In this document: positions 1 through 8,156 of the stretch, in pieces
How positions within the stretch are numbered: position 1 is the first letter of the stretch
Layout: the number at the start of each line of letters is the position of its first letter
NCBI GenBank assembly: GCA_017534835.1
Contig: JAFXVT010000065.1
Span: 1-54,392, forward strand
Reading direction: 5' to 3'
From: Ruminococcus sp.
GTDB lineage: Bacteria; Bacillota; Clostridia; Oscillospirales; Ruminococcaceae
DNA length: 54,392 bases
Notes under the pieces: model-generated
What the model saw: only the letters and a program-made list of their open reading frames with translations
Database searches by the model: none
What the model was told of the DNA's origin: nothing
Position numbers and translations under genes: made by a program

Positions 1-1
1 C

Positions 2-2731
2 TTCTCACGGGTGTTTGACCGTGACGCATCGCATCCTTACTATGCACAGCTGCAGGAGAAGGCTGCTGCTCTGTTCACGAACAGCGGTGTGGAGATAGAC
101 TTCGGCAACGGTATGCGCAAGTACGTTGCATTTGAACGCTCAGCAAGCATGAGCAGAAACGCTGTGCTGTCATTTATCCGTGAAGACATTTTCTGGAAGG
201 TCACAGAACGCATTCGTCTCGGCATGGATATTACAAAGTGTCAGCTCAGCAAGCTGTACGCATACAATGGACTAATGCTCTCAGGCGGCATTCGTGTTGA
301 CGGAATAAACATCGACAAGCCCCACAGAGTTATCGTTGTGGATAATCAAAAACACACCGTTCACGACATAGATGTTATTACCGTTGAAGACGATGGCAGC
401 GACAATGCCGTACGCAAGTATCATCGTGTTGAGCGCAGAGAAAGTGTTGATATTCTCGGTTATGACGGCGAAGGAGTTATCTCCAAAGAGTTCGCCAAGG
501 TCATCAATAAAAAGTTAGGCGGCGAGCACACATCGTTCCAGATTCGTCTGCCGTACATCAAGGGAATGCTGCACCAAGTTGACATTCATGACTTCTTCAA
601 GAGCGCAGGAGTTACAACGCTCACCGACATCTGGGGAGTTGAACACAAGATATCGGACGTTGACATAATCCTCACCAAGAGTATGTTCAAGGGCTACGGC
701 TGGCTCAGCGAGAACAATATGAGCTGGGAGGACTACTGGAGTGCATTCCGCAAGTACAGACACGCTCTGTACATCTCTGGTGTGAGCAAAGACAGTCCGC
801 AGAAATTCACGGAGCTGAACTATCAGTTTCTCAATACACTTTCAATGACATCGGACGAGTTCCGACCGCTTGACCTGCCGCTGTCCTTCCCTGTGAATGA
901 TAACCGTCACTGGCTCACCAAGGAAACGGAGAGAGAATACCACAGGCTTTGCACTGACAGGGAGTACCGCCTGAGCTTTTTCACAGGCAGGAAGTATAGC
1001 CGAGGAAGCAAGGACTATTATCTTAAAAAGATACTGGAGAAAAATCCGAAGTTCATTGCAGAGCCTGTTTACGCTGACAGATTAAAATCACGGGCGCAGG
1101 CGGTGCTGAAGCAGTATGCTCTCGGACGCCTTATCGTTGCAGGCGACAATCGCTATCTCTCCGCGGACCTTCTCGGCTTCCTTAGAAGTTTTATTCCTGC
1201 CAAAGCGAAAAGAAATACAAGTCAGCGCAACTTCTTCAACGGTGCAATACAAAGTGAATTTGAAAAGAACGCTTTCTATGCTCCGTCAATGGCGTATTCT
1301 CACAGCGAGGAGTGTACGCTCCTGCGTAATCCGCACATTTCCCGAAACGAAGAGGTGCAGTTACAGGTCTATCCTGATGTTGAGAATATGAGGAAGTATT
1401 ATCTCAGCCACCTCACTGATGTTGTTATGGTGAACTGGGATTCGCTGACTGCTGAGCGTCTCGGCGGTGCGGACTTCGACGGCGATATGATAAAAACTAT
1501 CTCCGATCCTATCGTCAACCGCTGCGTCAGGCGCAATTCTAAGGCGGATACTCCGCTGCTGAAGATACCAAGCGCTGAACCTGTTATTCGTAACGCTGAT
1601 GACTGGAAGGATCGTTTTGAAACGGTCAGGAGCACTTTTTCTTCCCGAGTTGGACAGATATCCAACGCCGCTCTTAACAGAAGTATCATCGCATACAATG
1701 AGAACTCCGATGACGAGCTCCGTGACAAATGCCGTGAGGAAACTGAGACACTTGCTATCCTCACCGGACTTGAAATTGATTCGGCAAAGAGCGGTGTGAA
1801 GCCTGATCTGACGGAGTATCTCGGTACTAAAACTGTCGCCAAGAGCAAGTTCCTGAAATACAAAAGCCTGCTTGAAAAGAGTGAGGGTCGCCGTGCGTGG
1901 TACGAACCAACCTTTGAGGAGCAGTTTGAGAAGTTTTTCGCTGATACCGATTGGAACAAGGTGGACTCCAATGTAGAGCGTCTGCCTTACTTGGCGTATA
2001 TGCTGGGCAAAAATACGGTTCCTGTTGTTGACAAGCCTGCCGAGGATAGTGAGCTTTTCACATTTGCGGCTGATGAAAACTGGAAGGACAAGCTGAGCAG
2101 TGACAAAATGGAAAAGCTGTCCGCTCTTATTACTGACTATGAACGGTGTCTGTCACGTATCAGAGCCTGCGGTCAGCCAGTCAAGGACAGGCAGCGCAGG
2201 AACGACATTCAGCGTATTCTGTACAGCCGTGGTCAGGACCGCGAATACGACGCAGATATGCTGTATACTCTGTTTCAGGGCACACCTCCCGAGAGGATAA
2301 CTGTTATCAGGCAGGAGTTACAGGCTACAAGCTGGCATCTGACTCCGAAAGAACAGCGTGAGGTTTTTCTCGCAGAATTGATACCTGAGCTTGAACGGTA
2401 TTATCCGCTTTTCAGCGACTTCCGTTTCGGCGGTTACCGTATTCTCATTGACCTCATAGCTGACATTGACGATGAAAACAACCTGACGGACAGGAAACGT
2501 CTTATCCGTGACAGTGACACATCGGACTTCCGTCAACTTATGGAGGCTTATCTCAATAAATCTGTGAATATGTACTACCGTGACGCTGTTGCTGGCGAGT
2601 GCCGAAAGCTGATAGAAGCCATAATGAAGCCTGATGAGGCGGTCAGGTACATAGTGGCTCTGGGCAAAAGGAAAGTGCTCTTCGATCTGCTGCCGGACAG
2701 GATCGAAAAGCACGTCAGGAGGGAGAAATAA
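2..2731 (+). CDS. Single-chain RNA polymerase-like protein (two-barrel, DFDGD), 5' end cut by window
   Basis: The frame is open to the left edge; a GTG at 11 has no ribosome site before it, so the true start probably lies outside and about 906 residues are visible. Counting from that GTG, residues 488-492 read DFDGD in the context LGGADFDGDMIKTI. This is the Mg-binding signature of the beta'-type double-psi barrel of RNA polymerases, also found in single-chain relatives such as phage YonO and fungal QDE-1. Upstream, IKGML (K184) and TKSMFKG (K223, K227) are candidates for the beta-type barrel lysines. The protein is far shorter than beta plus beta' and I see no zinc ribbon. Its stop overlaps the next start (TAATG), so the two are co-translated. 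A role as a polymerase, RNA- or DNA-templated, is inference. Its place left of an attachment-site scar suggests a mobile element. Confidence 0.7.
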   Translation, partial: FSRVFDRDASHPYYAQLQEKAAALFTNSGVEIDFGNGMRKYVAFERSASMSRNAVLSFIREDIFWKVTERIRLGMDITKCQLSKLYAYNGLMLSGGIRVDGINIDKPHRVIVVDNQKHTVHDIDVITVEDDGSDNAVRKYHRVERRESVDILGYDGEGVISKEFAKVINKKLGGEHTSFQIRLPYIKGMLHQVDIHDFFKSAGVTTLTDIWGVEHKISDVDIILTKSMFKGYGWLSENNMSWEDYWSAFRKYRHALYISGVSKDSPQKFTELNYQFLNTLSMTSDEFRPLDLPLSFPVNDNRHWLTKETEREYHRLCTDREYRLSFFTGRKYSRGSKDYYLKKILEKNPKFIAEPVYADRLKSRAQAVLKQYALGRLIVAGDNRYLSADLLGFLRSFIPAKAKRNTSQRNFFNGAIQSEFEKNAFYAPSMAYSHSEECTLLRNPHISRNEEVQLQVYPDVENMRKYYLSHLTDVVMVNWDSLTAERLGGADFDGDMIKTISDPIVNRCVRRNSKADTPLLKIPSAEPVIRNADDWKDRFETVRSTFSSRVGQISNAALNRSIIAYNENSDDELRDKCREETETLAILTGLEIDSAKSGVKPDLTEYLGTKTVAKSKFLKYKSLLEKSEGRRAWYEPTFEEQFEKFFADTDWNKVDSNVERLPYLAYMLGKNTVPVVDKPAEDSELFTFAADENWKDKLSSDKMEKLSALITDYERCLSRIRACGQPVKDRQRRNDIQRILYSRGQDREYDADMLYTLFQGTPPERITVIRQELQATSWHLTPKEQREVFLAELIPELERYYPLFSDFRFGGYRILIDLIADIDDENNLTDRKRLIRDSDTSDFRQLMEAYLNKSVNMYYRDAVAGECRKLIEAIMKPDEAVRYIVALGKRKVLFDLLPDRIEKHVRREK

Positions 2732-3573
2732 TGCTGAACGAGATTGAAGAATTCCAGGCTTACACAGGAAAGCCCGTTTACAAGTGCAGCGGCAAGCGTG
2801 ACCTTTCCTTCCTCGGACGTTTCAGCTTTGAGATGATGAAGGAGTTCACAGGTCTGAGCCGTGTGCTGACTATTATCGCTCGGGGGTATATGTTCAGAAA
2901 TGGTGCTCCCGAGGTGGACTATGCACGGCAAGCTCTGTGTGCATGGTGCAGTATCCCCGACAAAAAAACTGCCGCTCCGAAGGAGGAGTGGCAGTTCAGG
3001 ACTGATTTCAGCGATTTGCATGAGGAATTCCCCGAATTGGTGGATAAGACGGGAAAAGGCTGGTTTTACAGGCACGTCCACAAGGTCGAAAAGTTCATCA
3101 CCAAGAACAGCGAAAACATGAGCAAGGCTACTCTCTCCAATGCTGAGCCGCTGAAAACAAAATTTGATGTTGCATGGAGAGATAAAGTGAAGCAATATCA
3201 GGTATCGCTCTACTCGCCCGAGACCAAAGGTGCATGGGTACTGCGGTTTGATGATGTGCTTGCGTATGCTCTGGAGCTCGGACCACTGGCGGATAAGACA
3301 GTTTCCTTCTCTGATGATGAAAAAGAGCGTATAAAGGGACTGCTGCCTGACGGTCTGCCGTATGAAGCGGCGGAAACTGTTATTGCTTACTGTATCGCCA
3401 ACAAGCCCGAAGATTCGGACTTTATTATCCTGCCAGTCTCAAACTTCGATGCTTACTTCGGGAATACTTCTTTCAGTCATAAGTGGCTCAATTTGTTCCC
3501 CGATACTCTGCTTGAACGTGACAAACAGAGCTTTGGGATGTGTAGGGTAATGCTAATGTCAAATAACCATTAA
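2731..3573 (+). CDS. Uncharacterised protein coupled to the RNA polymerase-like gene
   Basis: This 280-residue protein is not recognised. It starts with ATG inside the stop of the preceding gene (TAATG), with GGAGGG just upstream, so translation is coupled. It has no signal peptide or clear membrane segment and looks like a soluble mixed alpha/beta protein. Short features are a Trp/Cys cluster near residue 71 (CAWC) and a run of charged residues in the middle. A strong terminator follows at 3624, closing the two-gene unit. Coupling suggests it works with the polymerase-like protein, for example as an accessory subunit, but nothing in the sequence names a function. Confidence 0.6.
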   Translation: MLNEIEEFQAYTGKPVYKCSGKRDLSFLGRFSFEMMKEFTGLSRVLTIIARGYMFRNGAPEVDYARQALCAWCSIPDKKTAAPKEEWQFRTDFSDLHEEFPELVDKTGKGWFYRHVHKVEKFITKNSENMSKATLSNAEPLKTKFDVAWRDKVKQYQVSLYSPETKGAWVLRFDDVLAYALELGPLADKTVSFSDDEKERIKGLLPDGLPYEAAETVIAYCIANKPEDSDFIILPVSNFDAYFGNTSFSHKWLNLFPDTLLERDKQSFGMCRVMLMSNNH

Positions 3574-3623
3574 GTAACCCCAAGCAACAAGCAGAATCAA
3601 ATTCGATAATAACATATCAGTAT

Positions 3624-3664
3624 AAAGGAGATGTTTCATAGCAGAAGCATCTCCTTTGTTGCTT
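3624..3664 (+). terminator. Rho-independent terminator after the polymerase-like operon
   Basis: AAAGGAGATG at 3624-3633 pairs with CATCTCCTTT at 3648-3657. The stem extends inward by four more pairs (one G-U) to a 6-nt loop and is followed by a T-rich tract. Confidence 0.8.
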
Positions 3665-3687
3665 TCTTGCTTATAATCGTCTATAAT
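3659..3687 (+). promoter_or_regulatory. Candidate sigma-A promoter for the ECF sigma operon
   Basis: TTGCTT (3659-3664), a 17-bp spacer and TATAAT (3682-3687) lie right behind the terminator and about 115 nt before the sigma factor start. I saw no convincing ECF-type autoregulatory promoter nearer the gene. Confidence 0.55.
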
Positions 3688-3801
3688 AAAGTAAATTATC
3701 ATAAATCGAAAAACTTTTGAAAATCACTGCGAAAAATCAGGAGTTCGTGCGATTAATATATAGAAAGCATATATGCCACATCACAAGAAGGAGGAAATCA
3801 A

Positions 3802-4356
3802 ATGGGGAACGATGCGGATCGCTACCGCCGTTACCTTGATGGTGATGACAATGGAATAATAGAGATCATTGATATATACCATGAGGGACTGACTTTGTAC
3901 CTTAACAGTATTGTTGACAATATATGTGTTGCCGAAGAACTGATGCAGGAAACGTTTGTAAGATTGGCGGTGAAGAAGCCGAAATTCAAAGGCAAGATGT
4001 ATTTTAAGACATGGCTGTACAGTATTGCAAAGCATTGTGCGCTTGATTACTTACGGAAAAGCTCAAAAATGGCTGACTTTCCGATCGATGAAGCCTTTCA
4101 GATGTCGGATGAGGAAGACATTGAGCGACAATACCTGAAAGAGGAACAGAAAATTGCGCTGCACCGAGCTATGAGGCGGTTGAAACCGGAATATGCCCAA
4201 GTGTTGTACTTGATGTATTTTGAAAATTTTGATACTGCCGAGATTGCCAGTATCATGAAGAAGTCAAAAAGACAGGTCGGTGACCTACTATACCGAGCTA
4301 AAAAGACGTTAAAAACAGAACTCGAAAAGGAGGGCTTTGTTTATGAAGAATACTGA
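3802..4356 (+). CDS. ECF-type RNA polymerase sigma factor
   Basis: 184 residues, normal length for an ECF sigma-70. Region 2 is visible in the first 85 residues (AEELMQETFVRL, then FKTWLYSIAKHCALDYLRK), followed by a short acidic linker. Region 4 spans about residues 110-175 (LKPEYAQVLYLMYFENFDTAEIA followed by a helix-turn-helix with RAKKTLKTEL). The ribosome site AGAAGGAGG lies 7-10 nt before ATG. The next gene overlaps its end by 14 nt and encodes a membrane protein with an anti-sigma layout, so this is probably a sigma/anti-sigma pair reacting to an envelope signal. Its regulon probably includes the third gene, the secreted peptidase; this is inferred from operon structure only. Confidence 0.9.
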   Translation: MGNDADRYRRYLDGDDNGIIEIIDIYHEGLTLYLNSIVDNICVAEELMQETFVRLAVKKPKFKGKMYFKTWLYSIAKHCALDYLRKSSKMADFPIDEAFQMSDEEDIERQYLKEEQKIALHRAMRRLKPEYAQVLYLMYFENFDTAEIASIMKKSKRQVGDLLYRAKKTLKTELEKEGFVYEEY

Positions 4357-5440
4357 ACAGATCGCTGAGACCGTACTAAAAATACGGGATGCAGAGCAAG
4401 AAAAGATCATCCTTCGAAATCGCCACATTAAAAAAGTAACGGCAGGCGCTTCATCATTGCTCGTATTCTGCGCTGTCATACTTGCAGTCAGAAACCTGAA
4501 CGCTTCTCAGGGAAAAATCCCTACTATTGATAATAATCATGTGATAGATACCGAAACTTCATCTACAGGCGAAGAGAACATAAGAACCGAAAGCACTGAT
4601 GAGGAGCGCCAGCAGGAAACTAATTCCGATCCTGCTGAAATCACTTCAAATATAGCTTCAGAAGGAAGAAATACTGAAACATCAGGCAGAGAGCCAGTAG
4701 AGAATAATAGCTCCCCCACGGAACAGCAGACTGAAGACACTGGCAATGAAAACGCTATTATTCCTAAATGGAACGAGAGAACACTTCCTACGCAGTTTAT
4801 GGAATTTGACCTGAACGGTATCGGCTACAACACAAAAGATCATATTATCGAAGGCAGTTATATCGTAGGTTTTCTCGGTGCTGTTACGATGGAAGGACAA
4901 GACATCTATGAGGATAAGATCCATAGTATCAATGCAGAGGTGTTCAGCATCAACGATATTTCAAGCGAATGTGCTGTTGCTGTAAAATTCAATGGGTATG
5001 ATAACTACTATGTCTATATCAACAGAGAATATTCTCCTGCTACGCTCGGTGAATTGGTAGATTCCCTCAAATTGAATGATACGATTTCGTTCGGCGCACT
5101 GACTCCCGATGACAGAACTCTTGTTACCGATTATGATAGGGCTGTTCTCACAGAGCTTCTGGATGAGTACAGAGACTGTGCAACTCTATTTGACTACACT
5201 GGTCATAGAAAACTGTTCAGTGTTTCAGCAAATGTTGATATGCTGGGCATTAGTAACAAATCGTTTGCTGTTACTGAGGACGGCTATATTACGACAAATA
5301 TCATGGAATGGGGATACGCATTCTATATCGGTGAAGAAAAAGCAAAGGAAATAGCTGACAGGCTCGGAATCGACAATATTGAACGAGATACTACGCCGTA
5401 TACTTTTGATCCTCAAGAGGAGGTAGTTTATGAAGAATAA
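4343..5440 (+). CDS. Membrane-anchored anti-sigma-like protein
   Basis: About 365 residues. I chose ATG 4343 over the in-frame TTG 4337 because AAGGAGGG ends 8 nt before it. Residues 1-30 are a charged cytoplasmic segment. One transmembrane helix follows at about 32-51 (ASSLLVFCAVILAV). Next comes a long Ser/Thr/Glu/Asn-rich disordered linker (about 60-135), then an extracellular domain of about 220 residues that I do not recognise. This cytoplasmic-TM-outside layout and the overlap with the sigma gene fit an anti-sigma factor, although no ZAS zinc motif or clear RsgI domain is visible in the short N-terminus. It overlaps the peptidase gene by 11 nt. Confidence 0.65.
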   Translation: MKNTEQIAETVLKIRDAEQEKIILRNRHIKKVTAGASSLLVFCAVILAVRNLNASQGKIPTIDNNHVIDTETSSTGEENIRTESTDEERQQETNSDPAEITSNIASEGRNTETSGREPVENNSSPTEQQTEDTGNENAIIPKWNERTLPTQFMEFDLNGIGYNTKDHIIEGSYIVGFLGAVTMEGQDIYEDKIHSINAEVFSINDISSECAVAVKFNGYDNYYVYINREYSPATLGELVDSLKLNDTISFGALTPDDRTLVTDYDRAVLTELLDEYRDCATLFDYTGHRKLFSVSANVDMLGISNKSFAVTEDGYITTNIMEWGYAFYIGEEKAKEIADRLGIDNIERDTTPYTFDPQEEVVYEE

Positions 5441-7568
5441 GCGAATAATCAGCTCCTTTATCGCTATATGCAGTTCCGTAATGATCGGTACTGCCACACT
5501 AACTGCAAGTGCAGCCGGAGCATATGATATTGAGAAGGATATTTGGAAGTTCACAAATACATCCCATTCATTTGGTCAAAACTACAAATTCACAGATAGT
5601 GATGTTGCGCCATTTAAAAACAACCTTACAAATGTTGACAGAAGGTTAGCAAGCAACCTGATCAGCGGACAGTTTTTAGGATCGTGCTATGGTATGGCAG
5701 TGACTTCTATTCTTGCAAGCTATGGATTGATAGACTACAATGCCTATACAGAGGGTGCTGACAGCCTTTACGCTATGTCTGGCGTGGCGTCACCAGATGA
5801 TATGCCATCTGATGAAATACAATCCCTTATCAATTATTATTCCAGTCTGCAATTTACAGAAGAAGTTCGGCAGTATGTAGCGTATTCAATGCTTGAAAAA
5901 ACAGAAAAAGAGAGACTGCAACAGATAATTGATGCAGTGGAAGCAGGAAAGCCTGCGTTGGTGGGCTATTTCGGAAAAATAAACGATTCAGGCGATAGGT
6001 ATGGTCATGCAGTCGTTGCTTATAATGTAGAATACGGTCCCTTTGAAGTCAATTACACTGAAGAAGTTGAACAGCTTGCCTTACTGAAAACAGCGGAATT
6101 TGACGGAAGAATAGCTGTGTATAACTGCAATTTGGATTCTCAGGAAAGCTCTTATATTTATTTTAACAATGACGGCTCGTGGAGAACGGATAAGTGTTCT
6201 TCGGATAATGAGGGCAATATCAACTTTGTAATATCAGATATTGATTTGCTCAATAACAAGGGGTTATTAGGCGGTACTGAAAAATACAATAATGAACGTG
6301 ACTTCCTTGCGATGCTTAATATACGCTCGTTATTGCCTGAAAGAACTGTTGATAAAATCAAATTTGATAACGGCAAATGGGATACTATCAGCAGTAATGA
6401 AGATGAAATTATTGAATTACCGCCGTTTCTGGGAGACGTTCCGCAGATTTATGCAAATACATATGTACTGAAGGATGACACAAGCGGCTATATGTTATCA
6501 ACAGACGGATTGTGTACAATGAATCTGGAAATGAATTATCAGAACTGTGTGCTTATTGCTGATGTGAATGCGGCAAATCAAATTGTGTTTGAGCCGTCCG
6601 GTTATATTGAAATGAACGGCGATACTGAATACGGCTTTGAAATCGCAATGAATGATGGATATTATAATGGTAGTTGGTATAGTTTCCGCATAGATCAAGA
6701 TCACAAGACTAAGCACAGCGCTCTCATGCGAACAGACAAGGGATATATACTGAAATCGGATAATCTTAATAATACAATCATTACAACTTGTGATGGAGAA
6801 AATGTATTTAGGAGAGAGATAGATACTGAATTTGACATTGATAGTGTTTTGATATTTGAAAAAACAGACGGAAATATAGGTTTTGCTGCCGATTTAGATA
6901 ATAATGGCAGCTATGAAACAGAGTTTCACAAAACTCCTAACGGAGATGTCAGTGGTGATGGCTATCTAAGCATAAATGATGTAGTGCTTCTGCAAAAATG
7001 GCTACTTGCTGTTCCAAATACTATACTCGAAGATTGGGAAGCCGCTGATTTTACGAACGATAATCGATTGGATGTGTTTGATCTGTGCTTGATGAAAAGA
7101 GCGCTGGTGAATAAGAAAAACGAAGCACCTCCGCCCTTTGATGATGCAGAAACAACTCAATGGGATATGCTGAATATTGATTATGATGAATCTTATGATA
7201 ATATTACAGCAACAGCTTTACAGACAACATATGAAGCAGATACAGATGAAATCATTTGTGAAGTAAAGAACCATAACAAAGGTAAAGGATTCTTTTACTT
7301 TCCAATCGCATTCATCGAAAGATATGACAATGAAAAATGGGAAGAAATATATAATGCTGATCCCGCAATCCGCTATCAATATGGTGATGGCTATGTATTA
7401 TGTGGAATAGCGAATCATGAGCATGACGAAATGGAATTTAGTACATGGATTAGGGTGCAAACTAATAATATTTTCCCCAGCCTGAAAGAAGGACGTTACC
7501 GCTTCAAGATTTATACGGCTAAGAATATCTTATACGCCGAATTTGATGTAGTAGCCGCTGAACAATAA
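5430..7568 (+). CDS. Secreted papain/C39-like cysteine peptidase with internal dockerin
   Basis: 712 residues with a signal peptide (KNKRIISSFIAICSSVMIG, cleavage near ASAAGA). Residues 83-92 read LGSCYGMAVT, giving Cys86 as likely nucleophile, and GHAVVAYN places His193 as its partner, the pattern of papain-fold C39-like peptidases. A type-I dockerin lies at about 504-566 (GDVSGDGYLSINDVVLLQKW, then DFTNDNRLDVFDLCLMKR), so the protein can dock onto cohesins. The last 120 residues form a beta-rich Ig-like/BsuPI-like module ending LKEGRYRFKIYT, so the dockerin is internal, which is less usual. The gene is third in the sigma/anti-sigma operon and overlaps the previous gene. Substrate is unknown; candidates are dietary protein, surface proteins or the anti-sigma itself. 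Confidence 0.75.
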   Translation: MKNKRIISSFIAICSSVMIGTATLTASAAGAYDIEKDIWKFTNTSHSFGQNYKFTDSDVAPFKNNLTNVDRRLASNLISGQFLGSCYGMAVTSILASYGLIDYNAYTEGADSLYAMSGVASPDDMPSDEIQSLINYYSSLQFTEEVRQYVAYSMLEKTEKERLQQIIDAVEAGKPALVGYFGKINDSGDRYGHAVVAYNVEYGPFEVNYTEEVEQLALLKTAEFDGRIAVYNCNLDSQESSYIYFNNDGSWRTDKCSSDNEGNINFVISDIDLLNNKGLLGGTEKYNNERDFLAMLNIRSLLPERTVDKIKFDNGKWDTISSNEDEIIELPPFLGDVPQIYANTYVLKDDTSGYMLSTDGLCTMNLEMNYQNCVLIADVNAANQIVFEPSGYIEMNGDTEYGFEIAMNDGYYNGSWYSFRIDQDHKTKHSALMRTDKGYILKSDNLNNTIITTCDGENVFRREIDTEFDIDSVLIFEKTDGNIGFAADLDNNGSYETEFHKTPNGDVSGDGYLSINDVVLLQKWLLAVPNTILEDWEAADFTNDNRLDVFDLCLMKRALVNKKNEAPPPFDDAETTQWDMLNIDYDESYDNITATALQTTYEADTDEIICEVKNHNKGKGFFYFPIAFIERYDNEKWEEIYNADPAIRYQYGDGYVLCGIANHEHDEMEFSTWIRVQTNNIFPSLKEGRYRFKIYTAKNILYAEFDVVAAEQ

Positions 7569-7641
7569 TTGAAGCTGTATCTGATCTTCGCACTGTGATC
7601 CGATATTAGCATAAAGCCGTAATTGGGGGCAAATCAGATAT

Positions 7642-7686
7642 TACCGCATCTGTGGGCATACTGCTTGCGGATGCGGTATGTTCTTT
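7642..7686 (+). terminator. Terminator hairpin after the peptidase operon
   Basis: TACCGCATC (7642-7650) pairs with GATGCGGTA (7670-7678). The 19-nt interior can fold further (GGGCA with TGCTT), and TGTTCTTTTC follows. The T-run is modest. Confidence 0.6.
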
Positions 7687-7901
7687 TCGATTATAGTAAC
7701 TTAGTGTTTTACGAGAGTCAGAGCATATAATTATGAAATGTTGCTTCTATTTAAATCAAGAAACAGCAACCGGAGCCGATTTTGTCAGGACGAGTCAATG
7801 TGTAGTGGATATTTAGCGCCTCTAAAACATATTATAGAATAGAGTTTGAATAAAAATGCTGTAACTTCCACTATCATGACCTATCCCTCAGGTCCATATG
7901 T

Positions 7902-7941
7902 TCGCAAGGACATGCAGGTTCAAGTCCTGTTATCCGCACCA
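7902..7941 (+). tRNA. 3' fragment of a tRNA gene (attachment-site scar, likely attR)
   Basis: Only the 3' part of a tRNA is present. GCAGG-TTCAAGT-CCTGT forms a T-arm, followed by TATCCGC as the 3' acceptor strand, discriminator A and encoded CCA ending at 7941. The matching 5' acceptor strand GCGGATA and the D and anticodon arms are absent upstream, so no complete tRNA can be folded. Integrases that target tRNA 3' ends leave exactly this product at one junction, while the intact gene is rebuilt at the other. A native-looking terminator follows at 7966. The amino acid identity cannot be assigned from the fragment. This marks the probable right border of an integrated element covering the start of the window. 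Confidence 0.6.
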
Positions 7942-7965
7942 GCGCCAGGTGGGCGCACGCAGTTT

Positions 7966-7999
7966 CGCGGTTCAGTTTTTCTGAGCCGCGATTTTTTTT
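7966..7999 (+). terminator. Strong terminator behind the tRNA fragment
   Basis: CGCGGTTCAG (7966-7975), loop TTTTT, CTGAGCCGCG (7981-7990, one G-U pair), then A and eight T. This is probably the original terminator of the interrupted tRNA gene. Confidence 0.85.
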
Positions 8000-8118
8000 G
8001 TGCGTCTGTATCCCGACTTGCTATTTTCGATCATATCATTGTAGATCTTTGCGTGTCCTCTCAGCCGTATTGATGCTTCCTGCGATGCTGAGATCCTCAC
8101 TGCCGGAATCAGCAGTAG

Positions 8119-8147
8119 TTGACTTTCCACAAATTATATGATAGAAT
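8119..8147 (+). promoter_or_regulatory. Sigma-A promoter for the cohesin/scaffoldin operon
   Basis: TTGACT (8119-8124), 17 bp, TAGAAT (8142-8147). Transcription would start at about 8154, almost on top of the ATG at 8157. This bears on the uncertain start of the next gene. Confidence 0.65.
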
Positions 8148-8156
8148 AGTGATAAA

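Noticed and set aside
7861-7941. Complete tRNA gene
   Set aside because: No 5' acceptor strand GCGGATA, D-arm or anticodon arm can be found upstream of the T-arm.
7846-8073. 75-codon frame across the tRNA fragment
   Set aside because: It runs through the tRNA 3' end and the terminator stem, has no ribosome site and no protein-like composition.
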